A DNA stretch of 62,106 nucleotides, taken from positions 1 to 62,106 of the forward strand of contig NZ_CBRF02000029.1 of assembly GCF_000470315.2 (NCBI RefSeq), given 5' to 3'. The notes under the pieces are model-generated. The model ran no database searches. It had not been told where the DNA came from and saw nothing but the letters and a program-made list of their open reading frames with translations. Below, piece after piece: positions 28,118-36,902 of this stretch. The translations under genes and the position numbers were made by a program. This stretch comes from Psychromonas sp. SP041. Its GTDB lineage: Bacteria; Pseudomonadota; Gammaproteobacteria; Enterobacterales; Psychromonadaceae. How positions within the stretch are numbered: position 1 is the stretch's first letter; each line of letters begins with the position of its first letter.

Positions 28118-29980
28118 GTGTTAAATAAATACCCTCTTTGGAAGTATCTACTACTAGGGTTCATAGTTTTATTTACTTTAGTTTATGCCGCTCCAAATCT
28201 GTATGGCGAAGATCCTGCTGTACAAGTTTCTGCTACTCGTGGTGCTACTGTTGAACTATCTACTTTAGATAAAGTACAAGACATCCTTAAGCAAGCGAAT
28301 ATCTCACCAAAATCAACTGTGCTAGAAAACGGTCAAATTTTAGTAAGACTGTCTTCAAGTGAAGAACAATTAATTGCACGTGAAACAATCAGCGCACAAA
28401 TAGGCGATGGTTTTGTTACGGCATTAAACTTAGCAGCCGCAACCCCTGCTTGGTTAGAAGCGATTGGCGGTAGCCCATTAAAACTAGGTCTTGACCTTCG
28501 TGGTGGTGTTCATTTCTTAATGGAAGTGGATATGGAAGAAGCGATCAGTAAAGAACAAGAACAAATGGTTCAAGACTTACGAGCTGATTTAAGAGAACAA
28601 AAAATTCGTTACCGTGGTATCGAAAAAGCGTCTACAGAAACGGGTGTCATACTACGTTTTACGTCGCAAGAAATTCTAGACAGTGCTGTTGATTATTTGA
28701 AACCGATTAATCCTGGTTTTACATTTGACGAAAAAGAAACAAGTGGCTCTTTCTACTTAACTATCAGCATGACTGCAGAAAAGTTAAAAACAGCAAAAGA
28801 AGATGCACTACAACAAAACTTAAGCATTTTACGTAACCGTGTTAATGAACTTGGTGTTGCTGAACCATTAGTACAGCGTCAAGGTACTGACCGTATCGTT
28901 GTTGAACTGCCGGGTATTCAAGATACTGCTCGTGCTAAAGAGATCTTAGGTGCAACGGCAACGTTAGAATTCCATGCTGTTGACTCTGATACTGATGTGT
29001 CTGATGCATTAGCAGGGCGCGTTCCCGCTTCTTCTGCACTTTATAAAGAGCGTGATGGTCAACCGGTTGTTGTTAAGAAAAAAATCATCTTAACGGGTAA
29101 TCATATTGTTGATGCACAATCGAGTGCTGATGAGTATGGCCGTGCACAAGTAAACATCTCTTTAGACTCGCAAGGTGGCAGTAAAATGTCGCGCTTCACT
29201 AAAAACAATATCGGTAAACCAATGGCAACATTGTTTATTGAATATTTACCAACGGGTAAAAAGAAAGCAAACGGTAAATCTGAAACTGAAAAACGTATTG
29301 AGGTTGCGAATGTTGCAACGATTCAAGCACAGTTAGGACGTAGCTTCCGTATCACTGGTTTAGATAACACTGCTGAAGCACATAACTTAGCGCTATTATT
29401 ACGTGCAGGTGCACTAACAGCACCGATTCAAATTGTAGAAGAACGCACTATTGGCCCAAGCTTAGGTCAACAAAACATCGACAACGGTATTAAAGCCATG
29501 GTTTATGGTTTATTAGCGGTTGTTCTGTTTATGTTTGTTTATTACCGTAAGTTTGGTGTAGTAGCGAATACCGCATTACTATTCAACATCGTAATGATTG
29601 TTGGTTTAATGTCGTTGATTCCTGGTGCGACCTTAACGCTACCGGGTATTGCAGGTATCGTATTAACAATTGGTATGGCAGTTGATGCCAACGTATTGAT
29701 ATTTGAACGTATCCGTGAAGAATTAAATGCTGGTAAATCAATTCAGCGTTCAATTAATGAAGGTTACTCAAATGCATTATCAACGATTGCTGATGCGAAT
29801 ATTACTACCTTTATTACCGCGGTTATCTTGTTCGCAGTTGGTACTGGCCCAATTAAGGGTTTTGCAGTAACGCTTGCACTTGGTATTTTAACTTCAATGT
29901 TTACTTCTATCTTCGGCACACGTGCGATTGTTAATGCACTGTGGGGTGGACGTAATGACATTAAAAAACTTTCAATCTAA
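28118..29980 (+). CDS. secD: Protein translocase subunit SecD
   Basis: SecD with SecF uses the proton gradient to pull exported proteins into the periplasm. The product is 620 aa (E. coli 615), starting at a GTG after AAAGGA. One N-terminal helix precedes the large P1 periplasmic domain, which contains [17 protein letters not shown]. Five C-terminal helices include the proton-path region [17 protein letters not shown]. It is followed 12 nt later by secF. Confidence 0.96.
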   Translation: MLNKYPLWKYLLLGFIVLFTLVYAAPNLYGEDPAVQVSATRGATVELSTLDKVQDILKQANISPKSTVLENGQILVRLSSSEEQLIARETISAQIGDGFVTALNLAAATPAWLEAIGGSPLKLGLDLRGGVHFLMEVDMEEAISKEQEQMVQDLRADLREQKIRYRGIEKASTETGVILRFTSQEILDSAVDYLKPINPGFTFDEKETSGSFYLTISMTAEKLKTAKEDALQQNLSILRNRVNELGVAEPLVQRQGTDRIVVELPGIQDTARAKEILGATATLEFHAVDSDTDVSDALAGRVPASSALYKERDGQPVVVKKKIILTGNHIVDAQSSADEYGRAQVNISLDSQGGSKMSRFTKNNIGKPMATLFIEYLPTGKKKANGKSETEKRIEVANVATIQAQLGRSFRITGLDNTAEAHNLALLLRAGALTAPIQIVEERTIGPSLGQQNIDNGIKAMVYGLLAVVLFMFVYYRKFGVVANTALLFNIVMIVGLMSLIPGATLTLPGIAGIVLTIGMAVDANVLIFERIREELNAGKSIQRSINEGYSNALSTIADANITTFITAVILFAVGTGPIKGFAVTLALGILTSMFTSIFGTRAIVNALWGGRNDIKKLSI

Positions 29981-29992
29981 GCAGGGTTAACT

Positions 29993-30940
29993 ATGTTGGA
30001 ATTAATTAAGTCGAAGCATACTATTAGCTTCATGAAATATTCAAAACCTGCAACCTGGTTATCAATGTTGTTATTGGTTATCTCTTTAGGGTCTTTGAGT
30101 ATTAATTGGCTAAACTGGGGGTTAGATTTCACCGGCGGTACGTTAATCGAAGTTGGATTTGAACAACCTGCAAACCTAACAGAAGTACGTGAAACATTAA
30201 CTGCAGCTAACTTCTCTGATGCAGTAGTACAGCATTTTGGTACAAGCCATGAAGTGATGGTACGTTTAGCACCTCGTGAAGGCGTTAAAGGACAAGTCAT
30301 TGGTAATCAAATACTAGATGCTTTAACAGCCGCTGATTTTGGCAATGTTGATATGCGCCGAATTGAGTTTGTTGGTCCTAATGTAGGTGCTGAATTAGCA
30401 GAGAATGGTGGTATTGCTATTATCATCGCGCTTATTTGTATCATGCTTTATGTGAGCATGCGCTTTGAGTGGCGTTTAGCAACCGGTTCAGTGTTAGCTT
30501 TGGCGCATGATATTATTATTACGTTAGGTGTGTTTTCGTTATTTCAAATCGAATTCGATTTAACGGTTTTAGCGGCGTTACTTGCCGTTGTCGGTTACTC
30601 GTTAAACGATACAATCGTTGTATTTGACCGTATTCGTGAAAACTTTCGTTCAATGCCTAATTTAACGCCTGAAGAGATTGTAGATAAATCGTTAACACAA
30701 ACCTTAAGCAGAACAATTATTACGTCGGGTACGACTATTTTTGTATTAGTTTCATTGTTTGTTGTTGGCGGTGAGTTGATTCACGGTTTTGCTACGGCAT
30801 TACTCATTGGTATCTTCGTTGGTACTTATTCATCTATCTATGTTGCGAGTGCATTAGCGATTCGCCTAGGTGTTGAACGTGAACACATGATCCCTGAAGT
30901 AATTGAAAAAGAAGGTGCTGATCAAGATCCATTGATGTAA
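29993..30940 (+). CDS. secF: Protein translocase subunit SecF
   Basis: SecF is the partner of SecD. The product is 315 aa. An N-terminal helix is followed by a short P1 head with WGLDFTGGTLIEVGFE, then five helices including YSLNDTIVVFDRIREN, the counterpart of the SecD proton-relay motif. It is co-transcribed with secD and followed by a strong terminator. Confidence 0.96.
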   Translation: MLELIKSKHTISFMKYSKPATWLSMLLLVISLGSLSINWLNWGLDFTGGTLIEVGFEQPANLTEVRETLTAANFSDAVVQHFGTSHEVMVRLAPREGVKGQVIGNQILDALTAADFGNVDMRRIEFVGPNVGAELAENGGIAIIIALICIMLYVSMRFEWRLATGSVLALAHDIIITLGVFSLFQIEFDLTVLAALLAVVGYSLNDTIVVFDRIRENFRSMPNLTPEEIVDKSLTQTLSRTIITSGTTIFVLVSLFVVGGELIHGFATALLIGIFVGTYSSIYVASALAIRLGVEREHMIPEVIEKEGADQDPLM

Positions 30941-30970
30941 CTATCAATCCTTAGCACATTCTCATCTTAT

Positions 30971-30996
30971 AAAGCACTGCATCGCAGTGCTTTTTT
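30971..30996 (+). terminator. Rho-independent terminator after secF
   Basis: The stem AAAGCACTGC/GCAGTGCTTT has a tight loop and T6. Confidence 0.92.
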
Positions 30997-31134
30997 GTTG
31001 ATAGTCATCAGCAATGTCAATTTAAGTTCTTTTTTGGCTTCAACTGTCGATTAATTAGTTAAACGAATTGCTAAAACTTTACATTATCATAGATATAGTA
31101 CACTCTTGAAACTCTTGTCTAGAAGGGTTAAATC

Positions 31135-32091
31135 ATGCGATTATCATATAATAAGTTACTTATAGTCCTCTCTTTTGTCACTCTTACTGCGTGTTCAAAT
31201 AATCAAAGTCAAAATGAAAGCTATACATTAGCTGCTACCGGCTATGGCAGTTCTGTCTTTCCTCTTGCGACACCAATCCAAGTTTCCTACCAAGATGAAG
31301 TTAAACTTTTACGCATCAATCAATTGATTGCTGATAAAAGCAAAGTCGATGATAAACAACGAGCGATATTATTATACGAACGTGGTTTGATTTACGACAG
31401 AATGGGGCTTAATGCAAATAGCCGTTACGACTTTACGCAATCAATCAGTCTTGATCCAACACTGGCTGCATCATACAACTCATTAGGTGTTTATTTGTTA
31501 ATGGGCGAAGCTTATGATGAAGCCTTTGATGCCTTTGACTCTGCAATAGAGCTGTCAGACCAGATGGATTATAGTTATCTACATCGCGCTATTGGCTTAT
31601 CGTTAGTCAATCGTTACGACGGTGCACAGGCAGATATCGAACACTTCTATGAGCTAGATAAAAGTGACCCATATCGTTCATTATGGCGTTATATTATTAA
31701 CTCTCATGTTGATTTAAAAGCAGCAGAACAACAATTAGAAACCGCACAAGCAACAGAAGAAGATAACCGTTTTGCTTGGGCCATTGTTGGTGTAATGAAT
31801 GGTGACATCTCTGAAAGAGACTTTTTCGATAACATTGGAAATGGTATTAAGTCTAATGAAGAACTAGCGCAGCGTTTATGTGAAGCTTATTATTACTTAG
31901 CTCACTGGTATATGAATAATGATAACTTAACGAAAGGTATCTATTACTTAAAACTAAGTGCAGCAACTAATGTGAAAGATTTTATTGAATATAAATATGC
32001 GTTAATTGACCTGAATAATATTCAAAACAAATTACAACAGCAGGCTTTAAAACTACAACAAGCTCAGCAAGCCAATAATCCAAGCAGCTAA
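31135..32091 (+). CDS. nlpI: NlpI-like TPR lipoprotein
   Basis: This gene encodes a 318-aa lipoprotein. The signal peptide ends in the lipobox LTAC (Cys20). TPR-type helical repeats follow (ILLYERGLIYDRMGLNANSR, PTLAASYNSLGVYLLMGEAY, AFDAFDSAIELS). This is the composition of NlpI (E. coli 294 aa), an outer-membrane lipoprotein that scaffolds peptidoglycan hydrolases and adapts the protease Prc. Asn at +2 and +3 does not give an inner-membrane retention signal. The Gln-rich C-terminus (residues ~295-318) is an extension relative to E. coli. The gene is monocistronic, with a terminator. Confidence 0.85.
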   Translation: MRLSYNKLLIVLSFVTLTACSNNQSQNESYTLAATGYGSSVFPLATPIQVSYQDEVKLLRINQLIADKSKVDDKQRAILLYERGLIYDRMGLNANSRYDFTQSISLDPTLAASYNSLGVYLLMGEAYDEAFDAFDSAIELSDQMDYSYLHRAIGLSLVNRYDGAQADIEHFYELDKSDPYRSLWRYIINSHVDLKAAEQQLETAQATEEDNRFAWAIVGVMNGDISERDFFDNIGNGIKSNEELAQRLCEAYYYLAHWYMNNDNLTKGIYYLKLSAATNVKDFIEYKYALIDLNNIQNKLQQQALKLQQAQQANNPSS

Positions 32092-32101
32092 GCTGAATTA
32101 A

Positions 32102-32126
32102 AAGCTCACTCCGGTGAGCTTTTTTA
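32102..32126 (+). terminator. Rho-independent terminator after nlpI
   Basis: AAGCTCAC/GTGAGCTT with a 4-base loop is followed by T6. Confidence 0.92.
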
Positions 32127-32162
32127 GTTTTATTGTTCTGTTTTATGCCTAGAATGATAGGA

Positions 32163-32279
32163 TTATTTGGCAAATAAGAAGTCAGTAACAAAGCGGTTAA
32201 AGGCTAAACTATCTATCTTAATTGCTTCTGTTATTGTCGCTGCTTCAATTTTATCTTGTTGAAATATATCTAAACCCAT
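32163..32279 (-). pseudogene. Unidentified C-terminal gene fragment
   Basis: A 38-codon open frame (MGLDIFQQDKIEAATITEAI... ending FLFAK) has no ribosome site and an in-frame stop two codons upstream, so it looks like the tail of a gene cut by the repeat region to its right. The composition is protein-like, but I do not recognise the family. It may be chance. Confidence 0.3.
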
Positions 32280-32304
32280 CGCTCATACTCGACATCCATG
32301 TATC

Positions 32305-33148
32305 GAAATAAGCTAGCAACGGCAAAGGGCACGCAGAGGTTAGCTCGCTCATTGTATTATGCTGTCCCATAATTAGCTCTATGCCTTTACTTGCTGAAGT
32401 CAACAATTGATTCAGAAAAACTCAACGGGAGAGTTGTCGCAGCCACATTGAGTTTCGTATTATATTGTTAACTAATTGATATAATTAAATTTATAAAGTG
32501 ACTGTCCAACACTTTTCGGTGGATAGACTGAATCCGTCAGGATCTGGTTTTTTTGGTTTCTCTTTAGCACTGTTTAGGTTTACTTTAGTTCGTCTACGCT
32601 CGTCAGGGCATTATTATATTGATCAACAGTGTTTTCGCCCTGTCGGCGACATACTTTTTCTTACCAGAAGAATAAAGTAAGCAAAAAGACTGGCTCCCAA
32701 TTCATTTTTTAATCTGAATAAATTACTGCCTTCTAAACGCACCGTTCATACGGCGCGTCCATGCGCCGAGCTGAACTAGCAACGGCATCCATGCCTTAAG
32801 CTTGCTGAAGTCAGTAATTGATTCAGAAAAAAATCAACGGGAGAGTTGTCGCTGCCACGTTGAGTTTCGCGTTGTATTGTTAACTAATTGATAAGGTTGG
32901 GCTTATAAAGTGGCTGTCCAACACTTATGTCTCGAAATTAGCTAGCAACGGCTAAGGGCACGCAGAGCTTAGCCCGCTCATTGCACTATGCTGTCGCATA
33001 ATTCGCTCCATGCCTTAAGCTTGCTGAAGTCAGCAATTGATTCAGAAAAACTCAACGGGAGAGTTGTCGCTGCCACGTTGAGTTTCGCGTTGTATTGTTA
33101 ACTAATTGATAAGACTGGGCTTATAAAGTGACTGTCCAACACTTTATT
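32305..33148. repeat. Three-copy hairpin-rich dispersed repeat (R1-R3)
   Basis: A ~200-bp unit occurs at about 32305-32505, 32780-32925 (shortened) and 32930-33148. Shared blocks are CTAGCAACGGC, TTGCTGAAGTCA, the hairpin ACTCAACGGGAGAGTTGTCG...CGTTGAGT, TTGTTAACTAATTGATA and AAGTGACTGTCCAACACTT. Nearly every block is self-complementary (for example GGCTAAG/CTTAGCC and TTGCTGA/TCAGCAA). There is no coding capacity. A reversed relative of the CTCAACG hairpin lies at ~37738. The element family is unknown to me. Confidence 0.75.
32589..32776 (+). repeat. Left copy of an inverted dispersed repeat
   Basis: This segment contains GTTTTCGCCCTGTCGGCGAC and the hairpin GTTCATACGGCGCGTCCATG. It matches the reverse complement of 37822-38009 with scattered differences. 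The two copies face each other around the gene array at 33162-37530. They could be independent insertions of a common repeat or the arms of one unit. Confidence 0.75.
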
Positions 33149-33161
33149 TCCAAAATTTTAT

Positions 33162-33202
33162 TGGTGTGGGGGCTGGAGGTTAGATACCTCCGGCTACCCG
33201 AT
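33162..33202 (+). mobile_element. Group II intron 3' tail, shortest copy (E)
   Basis: TTGGTGTGGGGGCTGGAGG begins in the 3' strand of domain V and continues through domain VI to CCGAT. It matches the last ~41 bases of the long repeats at 33883-36902. Everything upstream of mid-domain V is missing, so this end of the array is truncated. It lies directly against the stop codon of the LysE gene. Confidence 0.85.
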
Positions 33203-33840
33203 TAGCCGTTTTTTATGAAAGCTAGTTTTGAGCCAAAAGCAATAAAAACGACTCCTGTAATTGAGTTTAACCACACTTTAAACTTTGCTCCACTTGTAAT
33301 GCCTTTAACTTTTGAAAGCATTATAATCATCATTGAAAACCATAAAAAATTAACAATTGCATGAGTAGTAACTAGAGTATATGCACTGAGTGCTGTTTCA
33401 CTTGCAGGCATAAATTGTGGAAATGCAGCTAAATAAAACATTGATACTTTGGGGTTTAATACATTGGTTAGAAAACCTTCAAAAAAGGCTATGCGCATTG
33501 AAGTGTTTTTGCTGAAGCTTTGATGAGTATTTTCAGTAGAGCTTTCAGTTTGCTTGAAAGCACCAATAATCGCTTTAATACCAATCCAAATTAAGTAAGC
33601 CGCACCTAACATTTTAAAGATAAAAAATGCTTGAGCAGATTGAACTAATAGCACAGAAATACCAAAAATTGATAGAGTGCCATGCACATAAAATGCTGCT
33701 ACGAATCCCCATATATTAGCAAAACCTGCTTTCCTACCTGAAACAGGAACAGTTTTTGCTATAAGGAACCCGTTAGGTCCAGGTGAAACAACAAGTAATG
33801 TGGCTACTGCTATAAAAGTTAAAATATTATTTATATCCAT
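33202..33840 (-). CDS. LysE/RhtB-family amino-acid exporter (cassette gene 1)
   Basis: This gene encodes 212 aa with about six transmembrane helices. The family signature is at the N-terminus (VVSPGPNGFLIAKTVPVSGR), with FLTNVLNPKVSMFYLAAFPQF in the middle. Members export amino acids such as homoserine, threonine or lysine; the substrate is unknown here. The ATG at 33840 is preferred over one at 33846 because GGAG then has proper spacing. The TAA stop lies inside ACGGCTAAT, the complement of GTTAGCCGT on the 5' side of the gene, so the ORF fills its cassette-like unit completely. Confidence 0.88.
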   Translation of the reverse strand: MDINNILTFIAVATLLVVSPGPNGFLIAKTVPVSGRKAGFANIWGFVAAFYVHGTLSIFGISVLLVQSAQAFFIFKMLGAAYLIWIGIKAIIGAFKQTESSTENTHQSFSKNTSMRIAFFEGFLTNVLNPKVSMFYLAAFPQFMPASETALSAYTLVTTHAIVNFLWFSMMIIMLSKVKGITSGAKFKVWLNSITGVVFIAFGSKLAFIKNG

Positions 33841-33882
33841 ATACATCTCCTATTTTAAAATGATGAACCTATAAAGACGGCT

Positions 33883-34293
33883 AACAGCTTTATTAACTCA
33901 CAAAATGTCATTTTAACGGTGAAAAAACGACAAGAGTTAATGATTAAAATATTATTATTACTTTACGTTCATTTATCTATAAAACAAAGAGATATAGTTC
34001 ACTTGTGAATTTCTAATCATCTAAAAACGTGGGATGTTGCAATATTTACGGTGGAAATACTGCAGGTGAGAGAGATATCAAAAAAGTTTTGGACTGCCAT
34101 TCATTGAAGTTAGTTCGAAAACCAAAGGGATCAATATAGCGATCAGTAATGCGTTTTTAGCCAGACAAGGTTTGATATCATTAAAGGATTTGTGGATTAA
34201 TATTCACTATTAATCATAAGATGAACCTTCCTGTGCGGAGCCGCATGCAGGTTGGTGTGGGGGCTGGAGGTTAGATACCTCCGGCTATCCGAT
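33883..34293 (+). mobile_element. Composite repeat A: attC-like hairpins plus group II intron 3' end
   Basis: Order on the plus strand: AACAGCTTT; hairpin 1 (ATTAACTC 33892-33899 / GAGTTAAT 33934-33941); hairpin 2 (34038-34064, TGCAATATTT/AAATACTGCA around ACGGTGG). A 42-codon remnant then ends FLARQGLISLKDLWINIHY-stop (34085-34213), as expected for the C-terminus of an intron-encoded reverse transcriptase. Domain V follows from ~34228, then domain VI ending CTATCCGAT. In this copy the catalytic triad region reads ACCTTCC instead of ACCGCCC, so this domain V is damaged. Confidence 0.8.
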
Positions 34294-34302
34294 TAGGTGA
34301 AT

Positions 34303-34761
34303 TTATACTTGTACCATATAGAAACAGTTTTCCAGTGGAATTTCTTCCGGATAATCAGCCATAAAAAAGCCAAGTTTTGTATAAGCTTGAATTGCACTTT
34401 TATTGTGCCCTAATACAAATAGTGAGCATGAATCAGTTTTTAACTCTGTTTTACCCAGAACACCCAACTTTTGTATTAAGTGGGAAGCGATACCTTGCCC
34501 GCGAAAATTAGGGTTAACAATTAATCGACCAAGATGACACTTATCAAGTCTTAGATAATATTGCCCAAATGCCAATAAATTTCCTTCAACCGAAACCAGA
34601 GAGAATGACTTTAGTGAATCAAGTTTTAAGTCACTCTTAAAAGAACTTAAATCAAATGGATATCTAAAACCAGGTCCAGACCAAATACTTAATTCTTCCT
34701 CGGTCGAAAACCAAGACATGATTTCAATAAAATTTGCATCAGAAGGTTGATTTAAACGCAT
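34303..34761 (-). CDS. GNAT-family N-acetyltransferase (cassette gene 2)
   Basis: This gene encodes 152 aa. The acetyl-CoA-binding core is recognisable as LGRLIVNPNFRGQGIASHLIQKLG (motif A, R/QxxGxG/A), followed by LFVLGHNKSAIQAYTKLGF (motif B). The substrate is not predictable. The ATG at 34761 is chosen; a GTG two codons earlier lies in the boundary box. The unit is bounded by ATTAGGTGAAT on the left and ATTCACCTAAC on the right, perfect complements over ten bases. Gene-private inverted boundaries are the signature of a cassette. Confidence 0.82.
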   Translation of the reverse strand: MRLNQPSDANFIEIMSWFSTEEELSIWSGPGFRYPFDLSSFKSDLKLDSLKSFSLVSVEGNLLAFGQYYLRLDKCHLGRLIVNPNFRGQGIASHLIQKLGVLGKTELKTDSCSLFVLGHNKSAIQAYTKLGFFMADYPEEIPLENCFYMVQV

Positions 34762-34769
34762 ATTCACCT

Positions 34770-35178
34770 AACAGCTTTATTAACTCACAAAATGTCATTT
34801 TAACGGTGGAAAAACGACAAGAGTTAATGATTAAAATATCATTATTACTTTACGTTGGTTTATCGATAAAACAAAGAGATATAGTTCACTTGTGAATTTT
34901 TAATCATCTAAAAGCGTAGGACGTTGCAATATTTACGGTGGAAATACTGCAGGTGAGAGACATATCACAAAATTTTTGGATAGCCATTCATTGAAATTAG
35001 TTCGAAAAATAAAGGGATCAATATAGAGATCAGTAATGCGTTTTTAGCCAGACAAGGTTTGATATCATTAAAGGATTTGTAGATTAATATTCACTATTCA
35101 TCATAAGATGAACCGCCCTGTGCGGAGCCGCATGCAGGGTGGTGTGGGCTGGAGGTTAGATACCTCCGGTTACCCGAT
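34770..35178 (+). mobile_element. Composite repeat B: attC-like hairpins plus group II intron 3' end
   Basis: This has the same structure as repeat A. The reverse-transcriptase remnant has two in-frame TAG codons in this copy. Domain V is intact (ACCGCCCTG/CAGGGTGGT). The linker to domain VI is two G shorter (GTGGGCTGG) than in copies A, D and E. Confidence 0.8.
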
Positions 35179-35188
35179 TATACAAATT

Positions 35189-35611
35189 TTAACAATGTGT
35201 GAATATCGCATTTTTAACTTGATTGATTAACTCATCAAAGTCTTCTCTAGACTTTCTATTTTTATCTATTGAACCACGATTACCAGATATCTTAGTTATA
35301 AAAAGTGTATATTTTGCGCGTAACATAAAACCTAAAAAGAAAAATAAAAGCATACAACTAGCGCTTATATATTCTTGTGCATTCTCAACGCCAGAGATGG
35401 AAAATAATACCGTAAACAAAAAGCCAGGCATAAAAGAGAATACAAGCCCCCAAAAACTTAATGTTAAACCTGCAATACACTTTTGCTTAAATTGAGCTTC
35501 AACAACTTCTAAATCTGCAATGTTTTTTAGGTTTTCTGTATGCCCCTGATAACTAAAACTTTCATTTGTTAGTTTATACTTTCCTTTTTGGTACAGCACT
35601 TCATCGGTCAT
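35189..35611 (-). CDS. Small membrane protein, cassette gene 3 (first copy)
   Basis: This gene encodes 140 aa. A soluble N-terminal segment with the pattern YQKGKYKLTNESFSYQGHTEN is followed by two hydrophobic helices (about residues 47-72 and 80-98) and a basic, polar tail. The layout resembles DUF6232-type membrane proteins, but I am not certain of the family and assign no function. The ATG at 35611 follows AAGGAT. The cassette boundaries are ATTATACAAAT (35177-35187) and ATTTGTATAAC (35624-35634), complementary over ten bases. The protein is identical to that of the copy at 36050-36472. Confidence 0.75.
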   Translation of the reverse strand: MTDEVLYQKGKYKLTNESFSYQGHTENLKNIADLEVVEAQFKQKCIAGLTLSFWGLVFSFMPGFLFTVLFSISGVENAQEYISASCMLLFFFLGFMLRAKYTLFITKISGNRGSIDKNRKSREDFDELINQVKNAIFTHC

Positions 35612-35631
35612 CAAATATCCTTATTTGTATA

Positions 35632-36039
35632 ACAGCTTTATTAACTCACAAAATGTCATTTTAACGATGGAAAAACGACAAGAGTTAATGATTAAAATAT
35701 TATTATTACTTTACGTTGGTTTATCGATAAAACAAAGAGATATAGTTTGCTTGTGAATTTTTAATCATCTAAAAGCGTGGGACGTTGCAATATTTACGGT
35801 GGAAATACTGCAGGTGAGAGACATATCACAAAAATTTTGGACAGCCATTCATTGAAGTTAGTTCGAAAAATAAAGGGATCAATATAGCGATCAGTAATGC
35901 GTTTTTAGCCAGACAAGGTTTGATGTCATTAAAGGATTTGTGGATTAATATTTACTACTCATCATAAGATGAACCGCCCTGTGCGGAGCCGCATGCAGGG
36001 TGGTGTGGGCTGGAGGTTAGATACCTCCGGCTACCCGAT
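35632..36039 (+). mobile_element. Composite repeat C: attC-like hairpins plus group II intron 3' end
   Basis: It is closest to copy B (same short GTGGGCTGG linker) but keeps an open reverse-transcriptase tail (GQPFIEVSSKNKGINIAIS). Domain V is intact. Confidence 0.8.
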
Positions 36040-36049
36040 TATACAAATT

Positions 36050-36472
36050 TTAGCAATGTGTGAATATCGCATTTTTAACTTGATTGATTAACTCATCAAA
36101 GTCTTCTCTAGACTTTCTATTTTTATCTATTGAACCACGATTACCAGATATCTTAGTTATAAAAAGTGTATATTTTGCGCGTAACATAAAACCTAAAAAG
36201 AAAAATAAAAGCATACAACTAGCGCTTATATATTCTTGTGCATTCTCAACGCCAGAGATGGAAAATAATACCGTAAACAAAAAGCCAGGCATAAAAGAGA
36301 ATACAAGCCCCCAAAAACTTAATGTTAAACCTGCAATACACTTTTGCTTAAATTGAGCTTCAACAACTTCTAAATCTGCAATGTTTTTTAGGTTTTCTGT
36401 ATGCCCCTGATAACTAAAACTTTCATTTGTTAGTTTATACTTTCCTTTTTGGTACAGCACTTCATCGGTCAT
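36050..36472 (-). CDS. Small membrane protein, cassette gene 3 (second copy)
   Basis: The encoded protein is identical to that of 35189-35611. By eye the coding sequences differ by a single synonymous base in the last codon (TGC versus TGT). The duplicated unit also includes the flanking repeat. Its 5' boundary reads ATTTTTATAAC, one base different from the other copy, while the 3' boundary ATTATACAAAT is unchanged. This indicates very recent duplication of a whole cassette or repeated capture of the same one. Function is unknown. Confidence 0.75.
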   Translation of the reverse strand: MTDEVLYQKGKYKLTNESFSYQGHTENLKNIADLEVVEAQFKQKCIAGLTLSFWGLVFSFMPGFLFTVLFSISGVENAQEYISASCMLLFFFLGFMLRAKYTLFITKISGNRGSIDKNRKSREDFDELINQVKNAIFTHC

Positions 36473-36491
36473 CAAATATCCTTATTTTTAT

Positions 36492-36902
36492 AACAGCTTT
36501 ATTAACTCACAAAATGACATTTTAACGGTGGAAAAACGACAAGAGTTAATGATTAAAATATTATTATCACTTTACGTTCATTTATCTATAAAACAAAGAG
36601 ATATAGTTCACTTGTGAATTTTTAATCATCTCAAAGCGTGGGGCGTTGCAATATTTACGGTGGAAATCCTGCAGGTGAGAGACATATCGCAAAAGTTTTG
36701 GACAGGCATTCATTGAAGTTAGTTCGAAAAATAAAGGGATCAATTTAGCTATCAGTAATGCGTTTTTAGCCAGACAAGGTTTGATCTCATTAAAGGATTT
36801 GTGGATTAATATTCACTATTCATCATAAGATGAACCGCCCTGTGCGGAGCCGCATGCAGGGTGGTGTGGGGGCTGGAGGTTAGATACCTCCGGCTATCTG
36901 AT
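36492..36902 (+). mobile_element. Composite repeat D: attC-like hairpins plus group II intron 3' end
   Basis: This is the best-preserved copy for the intron. Domain V spans 36834-36865: ACCGCCCTG pairs with CAGGGTGGT, the upper stem TGCGG-loop-CCGCA is present, and the two-base TG bulge lies on the 3' side. The triad is CGC. Domain VI spans 36866-36902 with a GGAGGT/ACCTCC stem and an unpaired A about 8 bases before the 3' end (CTATCTGAT). The upstream intron domains I-III and most of the reverse transcriptase are absent. Confidence 0.82.

Noticed and set aside
32498-32680. 60-codon plus-strand ORF
   Set aside because: It lies inside dispersed repeats, has no ribosome site and its composition follows the repeat.
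35223-36356. 90-codon plus-strand ORFs opposite the duplicated membrane-protein genes
   Set aside because: They are antisense shadows of the genes. The minus-strand frame has ribosome site, membrane helices and cassette boundaries.
33883-36902. The ~410-bp repeats as complete ORF-less group II introns
   Set aside because: No GTGYG 5' end or domain I-III sequence is present, and the coding remnant covers only the last 42 codons of a reverse transcriptase. They are 5'-truncated.
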